From: Haloarculaceae archaeon
GTDB lineage: Archaea > Halobacteriota > Halobacteria > Halobacteriales > Haloarculaceae
Assembly (NCBI GenBank): GCA_028274885.1
Contig: JAQCMX010000237.1
Coordinates: forward strand, 1-16,709
DNA length: 16,709 nucleotides
Direction: 5' to 3'
A program made the position numbers and the translations under genes. Positions 5,142 through 11,816 of the stretch are shown here, one piece after another; position 1 is the stretch's first letter, and every line of letters starts with the position of its first letter. The notes beneath the pieces were generated by a model, which did not search any database, was not told the DNA's origin, and saw only the letters and a list, made by a program, of their open reading frames with translations.

Positions 5142-7358
5142 TCAGTCGGCGGGTTCGCCACTGGTACGCGGGGCGCGCCGTTCAAATCGGGTGTAGATCC
5201 ACAGGATCCCGAGACCGAACAGATATGTAAGTCCGAGTGGGATCGCAACGATCAACATCGTGAACACCCCCGAGGGTGAGAGAAGTCCGGCAGCGGCGAA
5301 AAAGGCAAGCACCACGCCGCGCCAGCTTTCTCGCATCCGTTTGTAGGTGATAATCCGGCCGTAGTGGAACAGAAACATGGTGGTCGGGATCATCCCGAGC
5401 AGACCGATCCCGACGGTCAGATAGACCACCAGCCAACCGAAGTTGTTGATCCGGTATGCGATGACCATGTCCGAGGTGATCACGTCGCGTGCTAGCCAGG
5501 AGATGACTGTCGGTGCGACGTACAGAAAGCCAAGGAGGGTGCCGACAAACAGCGTGACAAACAGCGATCCACCCCACGCGAGGATCACGCTACGATTGCC
5601 AGTCGAAATCCCACGATCCTGGATGGCCGGCCAGGCGAAATACAGGAGGATCGGGACGACGGCTATCCCACCGAGTAACATCGAAAATTTGAGCATGAAA
5701 ATCAGCGCTTCGACGGGGTGAAGCGCGACGATGGCCACCTCCTCTGCCATCGCATCGGGCATGTTCCTGAAGAAGATGTTCTGGATCCGCAAGATCCCGC
5801 CCTGGTAAAGAAACAGGAACGACCCGGCCATCACCAGCATGAACGTCCCGACGATCCAGATTGCCTTCGAGGTCAGCGATTCGAAGATGAAAGCGAGATC
5901 GTAGTAGTAGCCGCCGATCTCCTCTTCGTCGGTCTCGTCTTCGGTGAAGGGATCGATGATGTTGGCCGTCGTCGAGGTGATAAAGCCGGCCTCGTCGTCC
6001 TCCTCTGTTTGCTGCTTTTTCAGTTCCTGGGCCTCGTCGAACCGGTCGAGGATCGCCTGTGCCTTCTGTGGGTTGTCGTTGTCGACGGCCTGTTGTGCGT
6101 ACTGAAGTGCCTGCTCCTCGCTCAGCGCTACAAACGCCTCGACTGGGGCGTTCTCGACGGCCGGCCGTGGCATCGCGCCGATGTCTATCTCGGCTGGCTC
6201 GCCGGCCTCCGGGGCCTGTTCCGTCTCGGTCGTTGCTGACTGTGTGCCCTCTGTGGTTTTGGCCTGTTCGCTGGCCAGTCTGTCGAGTGTTCTGACTTTG
6301 AGATAAAAGAGGACGAGGCCGGTCACAACCAGTCCCCCGACCGCAGCCGCGACGACCGCGACCGCGGTCGGAGAGAGCCCGAAGACACCGATTTCGTCGG
6401 CGACAGGGAAGCGGTATCCGGAGCCGATGGAGTCGAGAGCGTCGTTGGTCGCTGCCAGCCCGCCTTCGTGCAGGTAGGTATAAACGGCTGTGGCAGCGAC
6501 GAGAAAGACACCGCCAAGCTGGTTCCAGCGCGCTCGCGCAACCGTCCAGTTCGAGAGCTGGTTGTTCGCGCGCTTGGAGACGACCGCGAGCTTGGTGACT
6601 GCGAGGCTGATAAAGTACAGCGCGACCAGCGGAACACCCCACATGATCTGGGTGAAGGGGTCCGGCGGGGAGAACATCGCACCGAAAACGAAGATCCCGA
6701 CGACCGCGTAGCGCCACTTGTCACGGAAGGTCTCGTACTGGACGACGTTCATCCGGGCCGCAGAACTCATCGCCAGCGGGAGCTGTGCCGCAATCCCGAA
6801 AGACAGTGTCAACAGGAACACAAACTCCGTCCACATGACGATCGACCACGTCGGCTCGAACCCGGACTGGGCGGCATTTGCCGCTAGAAAGTCGAACATA
6901 ATCGGGAAAAACAGAAGATACGCGTAGGAGACGCCACCAACAAAAAGCAGCGCGATCGCTACGACGAACGACCAGACCTTCCAGCGTGGGACCGTCGTGT
7001 CGGGCCAGAGCCCCCGCCGGCGGAGACTGTCCCGACTGTACCAGATCAACAGAGGGATCGACACGAGAACACCCATGACGATGCCGATTTTCACCTGTAG
7101 GAGGATGACGTCGAAGGGGGTCACGACGACAATCTCTGTGGCCTGTTCGGTGCTTACGTCCATCCGGTTGAAGACGAGATCCTGCTTGAGTTGCTCCCAG
7201 ACGAACGCCCGTAGCGCCCAGATCGTTCCCAGCATAGCGACGACAAACAACAGGAAGACACGCTTGAGATTGGCCTGGGCGGCCGAGAGCATCGAACGCA
7301 CCGTCGCGCGGCCGCTAGCGAGAGTCTTTGCTGTGTCCTCGTCAAGCGCACCAGCCAT
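5142..7358 (-). CDS. tatCt: Twin-arginine translocase subunit TatCt (two fused TatC modules)
   Basis: This 738-residue membrane protein has about 14 hydrophobic helices: roughly eight in residues 34-353, a long acidic cytoplasmic linker (about 354-495) and six more at 500-721. That is the known haloarchaeal TatCt plan of two TatC units in one chain. The first module keeps the TatC signature FSPPDPF (229-235); the second has the degenerate LSPSG (693-697). TatC recognises the twin-arginine signal peptide and, with TatA, exports folded proteins, which is the main export route in haloarchaea. ATG 7358 is supported by an A/T-rich box overlapping a palindrome 16-31 bases upstream. tatCo lies beyond a small lipoprotein gene on the opposite strand. 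The stop converges on the cupin gene at 8 bases. High certainty. Confidence 0.93.
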   Translation of the reverse strand: MAGALDEDTAKTLASGRATVRSMLSAAQANLKRVFLLFVVAMLGTIWALRAFVWEQLKQDLVFNRMDVSTEQATEIVVVTPFDVILLQVKIGIVMGVLVSIPLLIWYSRDSLRRRGLWPDTTVPRWKVWSFVVAIALLFVGGVSYAYLLFFPIMFDFLAANAAQSGFEPTWSIVMWTEFVFLLTLSFGIAAQLPLAMSSAARMNVVQYETFRDKWRYAVVGIFVFGAMFSPPDPFTQIMWGVPLVALYFISLAVTKLAVVSKRANNQLSNWTVARARWNQLGGVFLVAATAVYTYLHEGGLAATNDALDSIGSGYRFPVADEIGVFGLSPTAVAVVAAAVGGLVVTGLVLFYLKVRTLDRLASEQAKTTEGTQSATTETEQAPEAGEPAEIDIGAMPRPAVENAPVEAFVALSEEQALQYAQQAVDNDNPQKAQAILDRFDEAQELKKQQTEEDDEAGFITSTTANIIDPFTEDETDEEEIGGYYYDLAFIFESLTSKAIWIVGTFMLVMAGSFLFLYQGGILRIQNIFFRNMPDAMAEEVAIVALHPVEALIFMLKFSMLLGGIAVVPILLYFAWPAIQDRGISTGNRSVILAWGGSLFVTLFVGTLLGFLYVAPTVISWLARDVITSDMVIAYRINNFGWLVVYLTVGIGLLGMIPTTMFLFHYGRIITYKRMRESWRGVVLAFFAAAGLLSPSGVFTMLIVAIPLGLTYLFGLGILWIYTRFERRAPRTSGEPAD

Positions 7359-7373
7359 CTAGATTCGTGTTGC

Positions 7374-7389
7374 TGATAACCCGTTATCA
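7374..7389 (-). promoter_or_regulatory. Palindrome overlapping the tatCt promoter
   Basis: TGATAAC (7374-7380) and GTTATCA (7383-7389) are perfect 7-base arms around CC. The right arm, read on the minus strand as TGATAAC, occupies the expected TATA position (about 28 bases before ATG 7358). A protein bound here would therefore compete with TBP. The core CCGTTAT also occurs in the promoter at 7484-7490. Confidence 0.5.
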
Positions 7390-7483
7390 ATCTATTCATG
7401 ACCGACGCGAAGCGGGTCGGGTGAGAGTGTTCGCAGCGACGGGGTCGTCAGACGGTGGTGCTTTGCTCCGGTCCGACTACCAA

Positions 7484-7496
7484 CCGTTATTAACGG
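7484..7496 (+). promoter_or_regulatory. TATA box within a palindrome before the lipoprotein gene
   Basis: CCGTTA-T-TAACGG forms 6-base arms, with TTATTAA inside it, centred 25 bases before ATG 7515. It gives a leaderless promoter and shares CCGTTAT with the tatCt palindrome. Confidence 0.5.
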
Positions 7497-7514
7497 GAAA
7501 CCCGGAACACCGGT

Positions 7515-7961
7515 ATGCGCAGACGGGCGTACCTCGGTCTCGCCGCCGTGACGGTGGTCTCGGTCGCAGGCTGTTCGGGCAGTGACGGTGCCCCACAGGT
7601 AAGCGACGACAGCGGGCCGCTGTCGGTCGTCGAGACGTACTGGGACCGCTTCGAAGCGGGAAACGAGAGTGGTTTTCGGGAACTGTTCCACCCCGACTCC
7701 CCGGAACGCGACCGCGACCGGTGGGGCAACGAGACGTTCTGGGAGGCGGAGTTTCCACCGGCCGAGGGCGTCGAGTGGACCAGCGAGGAGCGGGAGCTTT
7801 TAGTCGAGACGAACGAAGATGCAGTGGTCCGTGAGAAGTACCGGTGGACCAACGCGGAGGGGACGACCTGGGAGATCGTCGATCGGTTCGAACTACGGCC
7901 CGAGGACGACGAGTGGAAACTCTGGGAGATCCAGCAGGAACAGAGCGAACAGGTCGGTTGA
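7515..7961 (+). CDS. Small Tat-exported lipoprotein, NTF2-like in appearance
   Basis: This 148-residue protein starts MRRRAYLGLAAVTVVSVAGC. It has a twin-arginine signal, a short hydrophobic stretch and a lipobox (VAGC) whose C20 would be the lipidated first residue of the mature protein. The mature part is acidic. Its segment LSVVETYWDRFEAGNE (36-51) followed by FRELFHPDSPER and a C-terminal DRFELRPEDDEWKLWEI resembles the helix-then-sheet order of NTF2/SnoaL-like domains, but I do not recognise a specific family. It should be exported folded through the Tat pathway and anchored on the outer face of the membrane. It lies between tatCt (divergent, 156 bases) and tatCo (same strand, 213 bases downstream). 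The start is set by a TATA-like palindrome 25 bases upstream. Export signal is firm; function is unknown. Confidence 0.82.
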   Translation: MRRRAYLGLAAVTVVSVAGCSGSDGAPQVSDDSGPLSVVETYWDRFEAGNESGFRELFHPDSPERDRDRWGNETFWEAEFPPAEGVEWTSEERELLVETNEDAVVREKYRWTNAEGTTWEIVDRFELRPEDDEWKLWEIQQEQSEQVG

Positions 7962-7999
7962 TACCGCCGACTATACATCAAATTCTTTCCATTTCGGGT

Positions 8000-8025
8000 G
8001 CCGGATCTTCTCTCCATCATCCGGC
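8000..8025 (+). terminator. Hairpin after the lipoprotein gene
   Basis: GCCGGAT (8000-8006) and ATCCGGC (8019-8025) are perfect 7-base arms around a pyrimidine-rich 12-base loop, 38 bases past the lipoprotein stop. The loop contains TTCTCTCC, and pyrimidine-rich tracts occur at archaeal transcript ends. This is a plausible 3'-end structure but is unproven. Nothing else was recognised in 7962-8143. Confidence 0.3.
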
Positions 8026-8143
8026 GTGGGCTGTATCCTCGGACGCCATCACGTGTTGACCACTCATTGTCTGGCACGACCGATCTTTAGACGGGCCGCC
8101 AGCGGGACAGAACCGAGGGTACGAACGGTCGACAGAGAGAAGG

Positions 8144-8150
8144 CTTACAA
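8144..8150 (+). promoter_or_regulatory. Probable TATA box of tatCo
   Basis: CTTACAA, centred 28 bases before ATG 8175. The match is imperfect but the spacing equals that of neighbouring genes. Confidence 0.4.
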
Positions 8151-8174
8151 GAGACCGAAGCAAACCGGCGTTCG

Positions 8175-9131
8175 ATGAGCTCGGGAGCGGATGGCAACGG
8201 GGACAGTTCATCCAGCGATGAGCACGTCTCGTCAGACCAGGATCCGGGGCCAGCACCGGGGACAACCCGCTCGGACGGTGGTCCAGAGGAGGATGTCTCG
8301 ATACCAGGGGGCACGCCCACACCCAACTCACCCGAACCCACATCGGGTGGGTACGGGGGCGCGCCCGACGATCAGGAGATGCCCCTGACCGAGCACATCG
8401 AGGAGATGATCCGCCGGCTCGGGATCGTCCTCGTCATCATGGCGGTTGTCAGCGCGGCCACGTTTCCCTTTGCCGACCGGCTTGTCAACTTTCTGTGGTA
8501 CTCGTTTCTGCCCGGTGCTCCCGGTGAATGTCTGACTACCGGCTCCGTCCTGCCTGGCCCGGTGGAAACCGGTGGTGAGGCTTGCCCGCGCGTCTACCAC
8601 CCGCTTGGGCTCGTACTCGCACGCCTGAAGGTGGCCTCACTCGTCGGATTCCTCGTCGCGCTGCCTGTGTTCGTCTACCAGACGTACCTGTTCATGCGGC
8701 CGGGGCTTTACCCCAATGAACGCCGCTACTACCTCGCCTCCGTCCCGACCAGTCTGGTTCTCGCACTCGTCGGTGTCGCCTTCGCGTACTTTCTCGTTCT
8801 TCCGTTTATTTTCTCGTATTTCCTGTTTTACTCACAGGATGTCGCCACCATCGCCTTTGGTCTCGGTGACACGTTCAATCTCATCCTGTTGATGATGGGG
8901 CTTTTCGCGGCCATCTTCCAGATCCCCCTGTTTATTATGCTTGCAATTATGATGGGGGTGACCACCCGACGCTGGCTCGCCTCCAGGCGGTTTTACTTCT
9001 GGGCCGGGTTCGCCGGAGTCGCGTTTATATTCAGCCCCGATCCGACCGGGATGGCCCCGTTCGTGGTCGGTTTGACGATGGTCCTCCTGTTCGAACTCAC
9101 GCTGTTGTTGCTCCGGTGGACGGGTCGATAA
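8175..9131 (+). CDS. tatCo: Twin-arginine translocase subunit TatCo (single TatC module)
   Basis: This 318-residue TatC has a 65-70 residue serine-, proline-, glycine- and acid-rich N-terminal extension, then six membrane helices (about 82-98, 147-170, 188-215, 233-258, 272-288, 290-313). TatC signatures are present: PLTEHIEEMIRRL (70-82) before helix 1, FMRPGLYPNERRY (173-185) with E182 at the conserved signal-peptide-binding glutamate, and FSPDPTG (286-292). It receives Tat precursors and, with TatA, exports folded proteins; haloarchaea use TatCo and TatCt side by side. The first outer loop contains two cysteines (C119, C137), unusual for an exported segment in this group. The start follows a TATA-like box by 28 bases. 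Its stop converges on the regulator gene with a 21-base gap. High certainty. Confidence 0.93.
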   Translation: MSSGADGNGDSSSSDEHVSSDQDPGPAPGTTRSDGGPEEDVSIPGGTPTPNSPEPTSGGYGGAPDDQEMPLTEHIEEMIRRLGIVLVIMAVVSAATFPFADRLVNFLWYSFLPGAPGECLTTGSVLPGPVETGGEACPRVYHPLGLVLARLKVASLVGFLVALPVFVYQTYLFMRPGLYPNERRYYLASVPTSLVLALVGVAFAYFLVLPFIFSYFLFYSQDVATIAFGLGDTFNLILLMMGLFAAIFQIPLFIMLAIMMGVTTRRWLASRRFYFWAGFAGVAFIFSPDPTGMAPFVVGLTMVLLFELTLLLLRWTGR

Positions 9132-9152
9132 AACCTCAACAAGAAAGCACGG

Positions 9153-9533
9153 TCAGTCCCCGAACGCGTCGATCTGCCGGTGGACGTATTCCGCCCAGGC
9201 GTCGAGTGTCTCGTGCATCAACTCCTGTGTCTCCGGGAGTGCTGTTGGGGAGTGCTGGTAGACGTGACCCCCACCGTCGAGCAGTCGGCGATTGCGTTCG
9301 GCGAGTTGCTTGTCACGGAGCGTGGACAGCACACGGTTGATGTTGCTCCGGTCGCGGTCCAGCTCCCCGGCGAGTTCCTCGACAGTGCTCCCCGGGTTCT
9401 CGAGCAGCGTCATGTAGGTACGGGCTTCGTGGTGCTGAATTCCGAACACACACCGCATCACGTCCGCAAAGTCGGGTTCGTCATCGAGCATGAGTTCCCG
9501 AAACTGCTCGGGTGACGGGTCCACATCTGTCAT
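9153..9533 (-). CDS. TrmB-like winged-helix transcriptional regulator
   Basis: This 126-residue protein is dominated by a winged helix-turn-helix. FGIQHHEARTYMTLLENPGSTVEELAGEL (30-58) followed by DRDRSNINRVLSTLRDKQLAERN (59-81) matches the TrmB-type pattern in which the recognition helix (about 62-73) contacts DNA. A C-terminal helix (about 102-122) probably dimerises. There is no sugar-binding domain as in full TrmB proteins, so the effector, if any, is unknown. ATG 9533 is chosen over an upstream in-frame extension because a TATA-like AAAATAAA (minus strand TTTATTTT) lies 27 bases before it. It is divergent from gnd, with a 181-base shared upstream region holding a strong hairpin, so control of gnd or of itself is plausible. 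Family good; target inferred. Confidence 0.78.
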   Translation of the reverse strand: MTDVDPSPEQFRELMLDDEPDFADVMRCVFGIQHHEARTYMTLLENPGSTVEELAGELDRDRSNINRVLSTLRDKQLAERNRRLLDGGGHVYQHSPTALPETQELMHETLDAWAEYVHRQIDAFGD

Positions 9534-9555
9534 ACCATGCTCTGGTTTCCGTAGG

Positions 9556-9563
9556 AAAATAAA
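9556..9563 (-). promoter_or_regulatory. TATA box of the winged-helix regulator
   Basis: The minus strand reads TTTATTTT, centred 27 bases before ATG 9533. It fixes the start there and excludes the 16-residue N-terminal extension. Confidence 0.6.
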
Positions 9564-9620
9564 CATCAGGTTACCGGCCACTCATATCGATGGGTCGATT
9601 ACGGTTTGGGCCCGCCTACG

Positions 9621-9646
9621 GCGGCCGGGTTCGACGCTCCGGCCGC
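9621..9646. repeat. 8-base inverted repeat between the regulator and gnd
   Basis: GCGGCCGG (9621-9628) and CCGGCCGC (9639-9646) are perfect arms with a 10-base loop. CGGCCGG recurs at 9659-9665, and a smaller repeat ATCGA/TCGAT lies at 9586-9599. All are in the divergent region between regulator and gnd and could be operators. G/C-rich repeats also arise by chance at this composition. Confidence 0.4.
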
Positions 9647-9714
9647 AAAGCTGGATCACGGCCGGCTCGTGTGCAAATCACAATCCCTACCTTCCGCTGC
9701 ACGCATCGACCGGT

Positions 9715-10620
9715 ATGGAACTGGGTATCATCGGACTCGGACGGATGGGACAGATCGTCGCCGAACGGCTCATCGATGCGGGCCACGACGTGGTCGCGTT
9801 CGACGTCGACGAGGCAGCCGTCGAGACGATGGCAGCGGCCGGCGCCACACCCGCAGAGTCGATCGCCGAGGTCGCCGAGACGCTCGATCCAAAAAAACGC
9901 ATCTGGCTGATGGTCCCCGCCGGCGACCCGGTCGACGCTGCACTCGAGGAACTGAGACCGTATCTCGACGCTGCGGACGTCATCGTCGACGGAGGAAACT
10001 CTCACTTCGAGGCGTCGGTCCGCCGCGGGGAGGCGACCGACGCAGCCTACCTCGACTGTGGCACGAGTGGCGGTCCCGCCGGCGCAGAACTCGGGTTTTC
10101 GCTGATGGTCGGCGGTCCCGAGTGGGCCTACGAGGCGGTTGTCCCCGCTTTCGACGCCGTCGCGACCGGCCCCAAAGGTCACGACCGGATGGGACCGAGC
10201 GGTTCGGGTCACTACGTCAAGATGGTGCACAACGGCATCGAGTACGCTCTGATGCAGGCCTACGGTGAGGGCTTCGAGTTGCTCCACGAGGGCCGGTACG
10301 ACCTCGATCTGGCGGCTGTCGCGCGTACCTGGACCAACGGCGCGGTCATCCGCTCGTGGCTCCTGGAGCTGTGTGAGGAGGCATTCCGCGAGGAGGGCCC
10401 GGAGCTAGGGAGTGTCGCCGACCACGTCGCAGGGGGATCGACCGGAACCTGGACGATCCAGGAGAGTCTCGAACAGGAGGTCCCGTTGCCACTGATCTAC
10501 CAGGCCCTCGCGGAACGGTTTGCCTCCCGGACGACTGGTCGAAAGTCGGGTCGGTTCTCGCGACGACTCGCCAACCGCCTGCGCTACGGGTTCGGACGCC
10601 ACGAGATCCAGCGGCGGTGA
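9715..10620 (+). CDS. gnd: 6-phosphogluconate dehydrogenase (decarboxylating), short form
   Basis: This 301-residue protein matches the short form of 6-phosphogluconate dehydrogenase. Features are a Rossmann start MELGIIGLGRMG (GLGRMG at 7-12), D30 after the second beta-strand (which usually favours NAD+), DGGNSHF (92-98), CGTSGGPAGAELGFSLMVGG (115-134) and the catalytic segment GHYVKMVHNGIEY (165-177) with K169. It oxidises and decarboxylates 6-phosphogluconate to ribulose 5-phosphate. In haloarchaea this enzyme belongs to the oxidative pentose phosphate pathway that supplies pentoses. ATG 9715 begins the Rossmann strand directly; the open frame further upstream lacks coding character. No clear TATA box was found at -27. 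The gene is divergent from a winged-helix regulator and convergent with the nucleotidyltransferase (44-base gap). High certainty of family. Confidence 0.9.
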   Translation: MELGIIGLGRMGQIVAERLIDAGHDVVAFDVDEAAVETMAAAGATPAESIAEVAETLDPKKRIWLMVPAGDPVDAALEELRPYLDAADVIVDGGNSHFEASVRRGEATDAAYLDCGTSGGPAGAELGFSLMVGGPEWAYEAVVPAFDAVATGPKGHDRMGPSGSGHYVKMVHNGIEYALMQAYGEGFELLHEGRYDLDLAAVARTWTNGAVIRSWLLELCEEAFREEGPELGSVADHVAGGSTGTWTIQESLEQEVPLPLIYQALAERFASRTTGRKSGRFSRRLANRLRYGFGRHEIQRR

Positions 10621-10664
10621 TCGTCCGGTCTGACGGTGACGCGCAACCGCACTCCAGGACAGCG

Positions 10665-11624
10665 TCAGGGGAGTCGACTGTGCGCGCCGACGAGCGCGCC
10701 CGAAAGGTCGAGGCCACAGACGAGCGCCTCCTCGTCGACCACCGAATTCCGGATCGTCCCGCCCTCGACGGTTGCACCCGGGAAGACGAGCGAGCGCTGG
10801 AGGGTAGTGTTCGTGACGTGTGCGCCGGCCATCAGGTGGACGTTGTCTCCGAGATCAGCGGCTTCGACAGTTGCGCTGTCGGCAACAATTGTCTCACCGT
10901 CAAGTGCCCAGGCGACCGCAGCGAGGTAGTTCTCCGGTGTGCCGATATCGAACCACGCTTCCTCGAAGGTAAACGCGTGGACCGGCCGCCGGTCCTGGAG
11001 CCACTGGATGAACCACCCCGGCTCGTCGGGGTTGTTGCCCGCATCGAGGTACTCGCGGAACCGGACATCTTCGGCGGGAAAGGCATAGCAGGCAATCGAG
11101 ACGAGCGTGCTCGGCGGGTCGTCGGGCTTTTCCTGGAAACCGACGACACGGTCACCGGAGAGGTCGACGAGACCATACTGGGTGGCTTGCTCGCGCGATC
11201 CCACGTCGTACGCAGCAAGCGTCGAGGTGTCCGTCGACTCGAAGTAGTCCACGAACGCCGAGAGATCGAAGCTGATGAGATTGTCCCCGGCAACCACGAG
11301 CAGGTCGTCGTCGGTTATCCCCTCCCTGTCGACGAGCTGTGCGAGCGCACCGATCACGCCCAGTTTCTCCTCTTCGTCGATTGTCTCCTCGATACTCAGC
11401 TGTGGCTTCTCGAAGCCACCCCCGGCGAGATGTCGGTCGAACGCGTCGGCAAAGCGCTCGTTAGTCGAGAGAAAGACGGTGTCGATTCGGTCGTCCCGCT
11501 CAAGCTCGCCCAGAATCCGGTCGATGACCGTCGTCTCACCGACGGGCAACAACATCTTCGGGCGGTGCCGCGTGATCGGCCACAACCGCGTAGCGTATCC
11601 GCCGGCGAGCACGACTGCCTTCAT
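10665..11624 (-). CDS. Sugar-1-phosphate nucleotidyltransferase
   Basis: This 319-residue protein is an NTP-transferase. The N-terminal motif LAGGYATRLWPITRHRPK (6-23) binds the nucleotide, with K23 contacting phosphate. VAGDN (111-115) carries the metal-binding aspartate, EKP (165-167) the sugar-phosphate lysine, and AWFDIGTPENY (223-233) closes the active site. Residues about 247-312 (for example VEAADLGDNVHLMAGAHV) are hexapeptide turns of a left-handed beta-helix. It joins a sugar 1-phosphate and NTP to give NDP-sugar plus pyrophosphate in the cytoplasm, probably for glycan or S-layer glycoprotein precursors. Whether the sugar is glucose or another, and whether UTP or dTTP is used, cannot be told. 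ATG 11624 is supported by a TATA-like box 27 bases upstream. It is not surrounded by glycan genes. Confidence 0.86.
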   Translation of the reverse strand: MKAVVLAGGYATRLWPITRHRPKMLLPVGETTVIDRILGELERDDRIDTVFLSTNERFADAFDRHLAGGGFEKPQLSIEETIDEEEKLGVIGALAQLVDREGITDDDLLVVAGDNLISFDLSAFVDYFESTDTSTLAAYDVGSREQATQYGLVDLSGDRVVGFQEKPDDPPSTLVSIACYAFPAEDVRFREYLDAGNNPDEPGWFIQWLQDRRPVHAFTFEEAWFDIGTPENYLAAVAWALDGETIVADSATVEAADLGDNVHLMAGAHVTNTTLQRSLVFPGATVEGGTIRNSVVDEEALVCGLDLSGALVGAHSRLP

Positions 11625-11647
11625 ACCACGTCTCTACCAGCGAGCAA

Positions 11648-11654
11648 GTAAATC
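11648..11654 (-). promoter_or_regulatory. TATA box of the nucleotidyltransferase gene
   Basis: The minus strand reads GATTTAC, centred 27 bases before ATG 11624. It is preceded by a further A/T-rich stretch (11655-11668). Confidence 0.5.
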
Positions 11655-11786
11655 CTTTTTGAAGAGATTTCCCGGCCGGGTACGGCTTTTGCCCATGGAA
11701 CCAGCAGTTCACTGCGTGTGACAGGTCGTGACGGCGACCGTCGAGCCCCGACACGCCCGCGGCCGTCTCCGAACGGTTCCCGTGTG

Positions 11787-11793
11787 GTTATGA
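11787..11793 (+). promoter_or_regulatory. Weak TATA-like box of the M32 peptidase gene
   Basis: GTTATGA, centred 27 bases before ATG 11817. The match is weak; the position is what supports it. Nothing else was recognised in 11669-11786. Confidence 0.3.
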
Positions 11794-11816
11794 GCGCGGG
11801 GTACTAACGGCAGGGT

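Noticed and set aside
5590..6717. Minus-strand open frame of 375 codons inside tatCt
   Set aside because: Arginine-, glycine- and aspartate-rich shadow composition typical of an alternate frame of a high-GC gene; the TatCt frame has clear membrane helices and TatC motifs.
9490..9714. N-terminal extension of the gnd frame
   Set aside because: It runs across the divergent regulator start and the hairpin region, whereas the Rossmann fold begins immediately at ATG 9715.
10617..11651. Plus-strand open frame of 344 codons opposite the nucleotidyltransferase
   Set aside because: Antisense shadow; the minus-strand frame carries every nucleotidyltransferase motif and a promoter.
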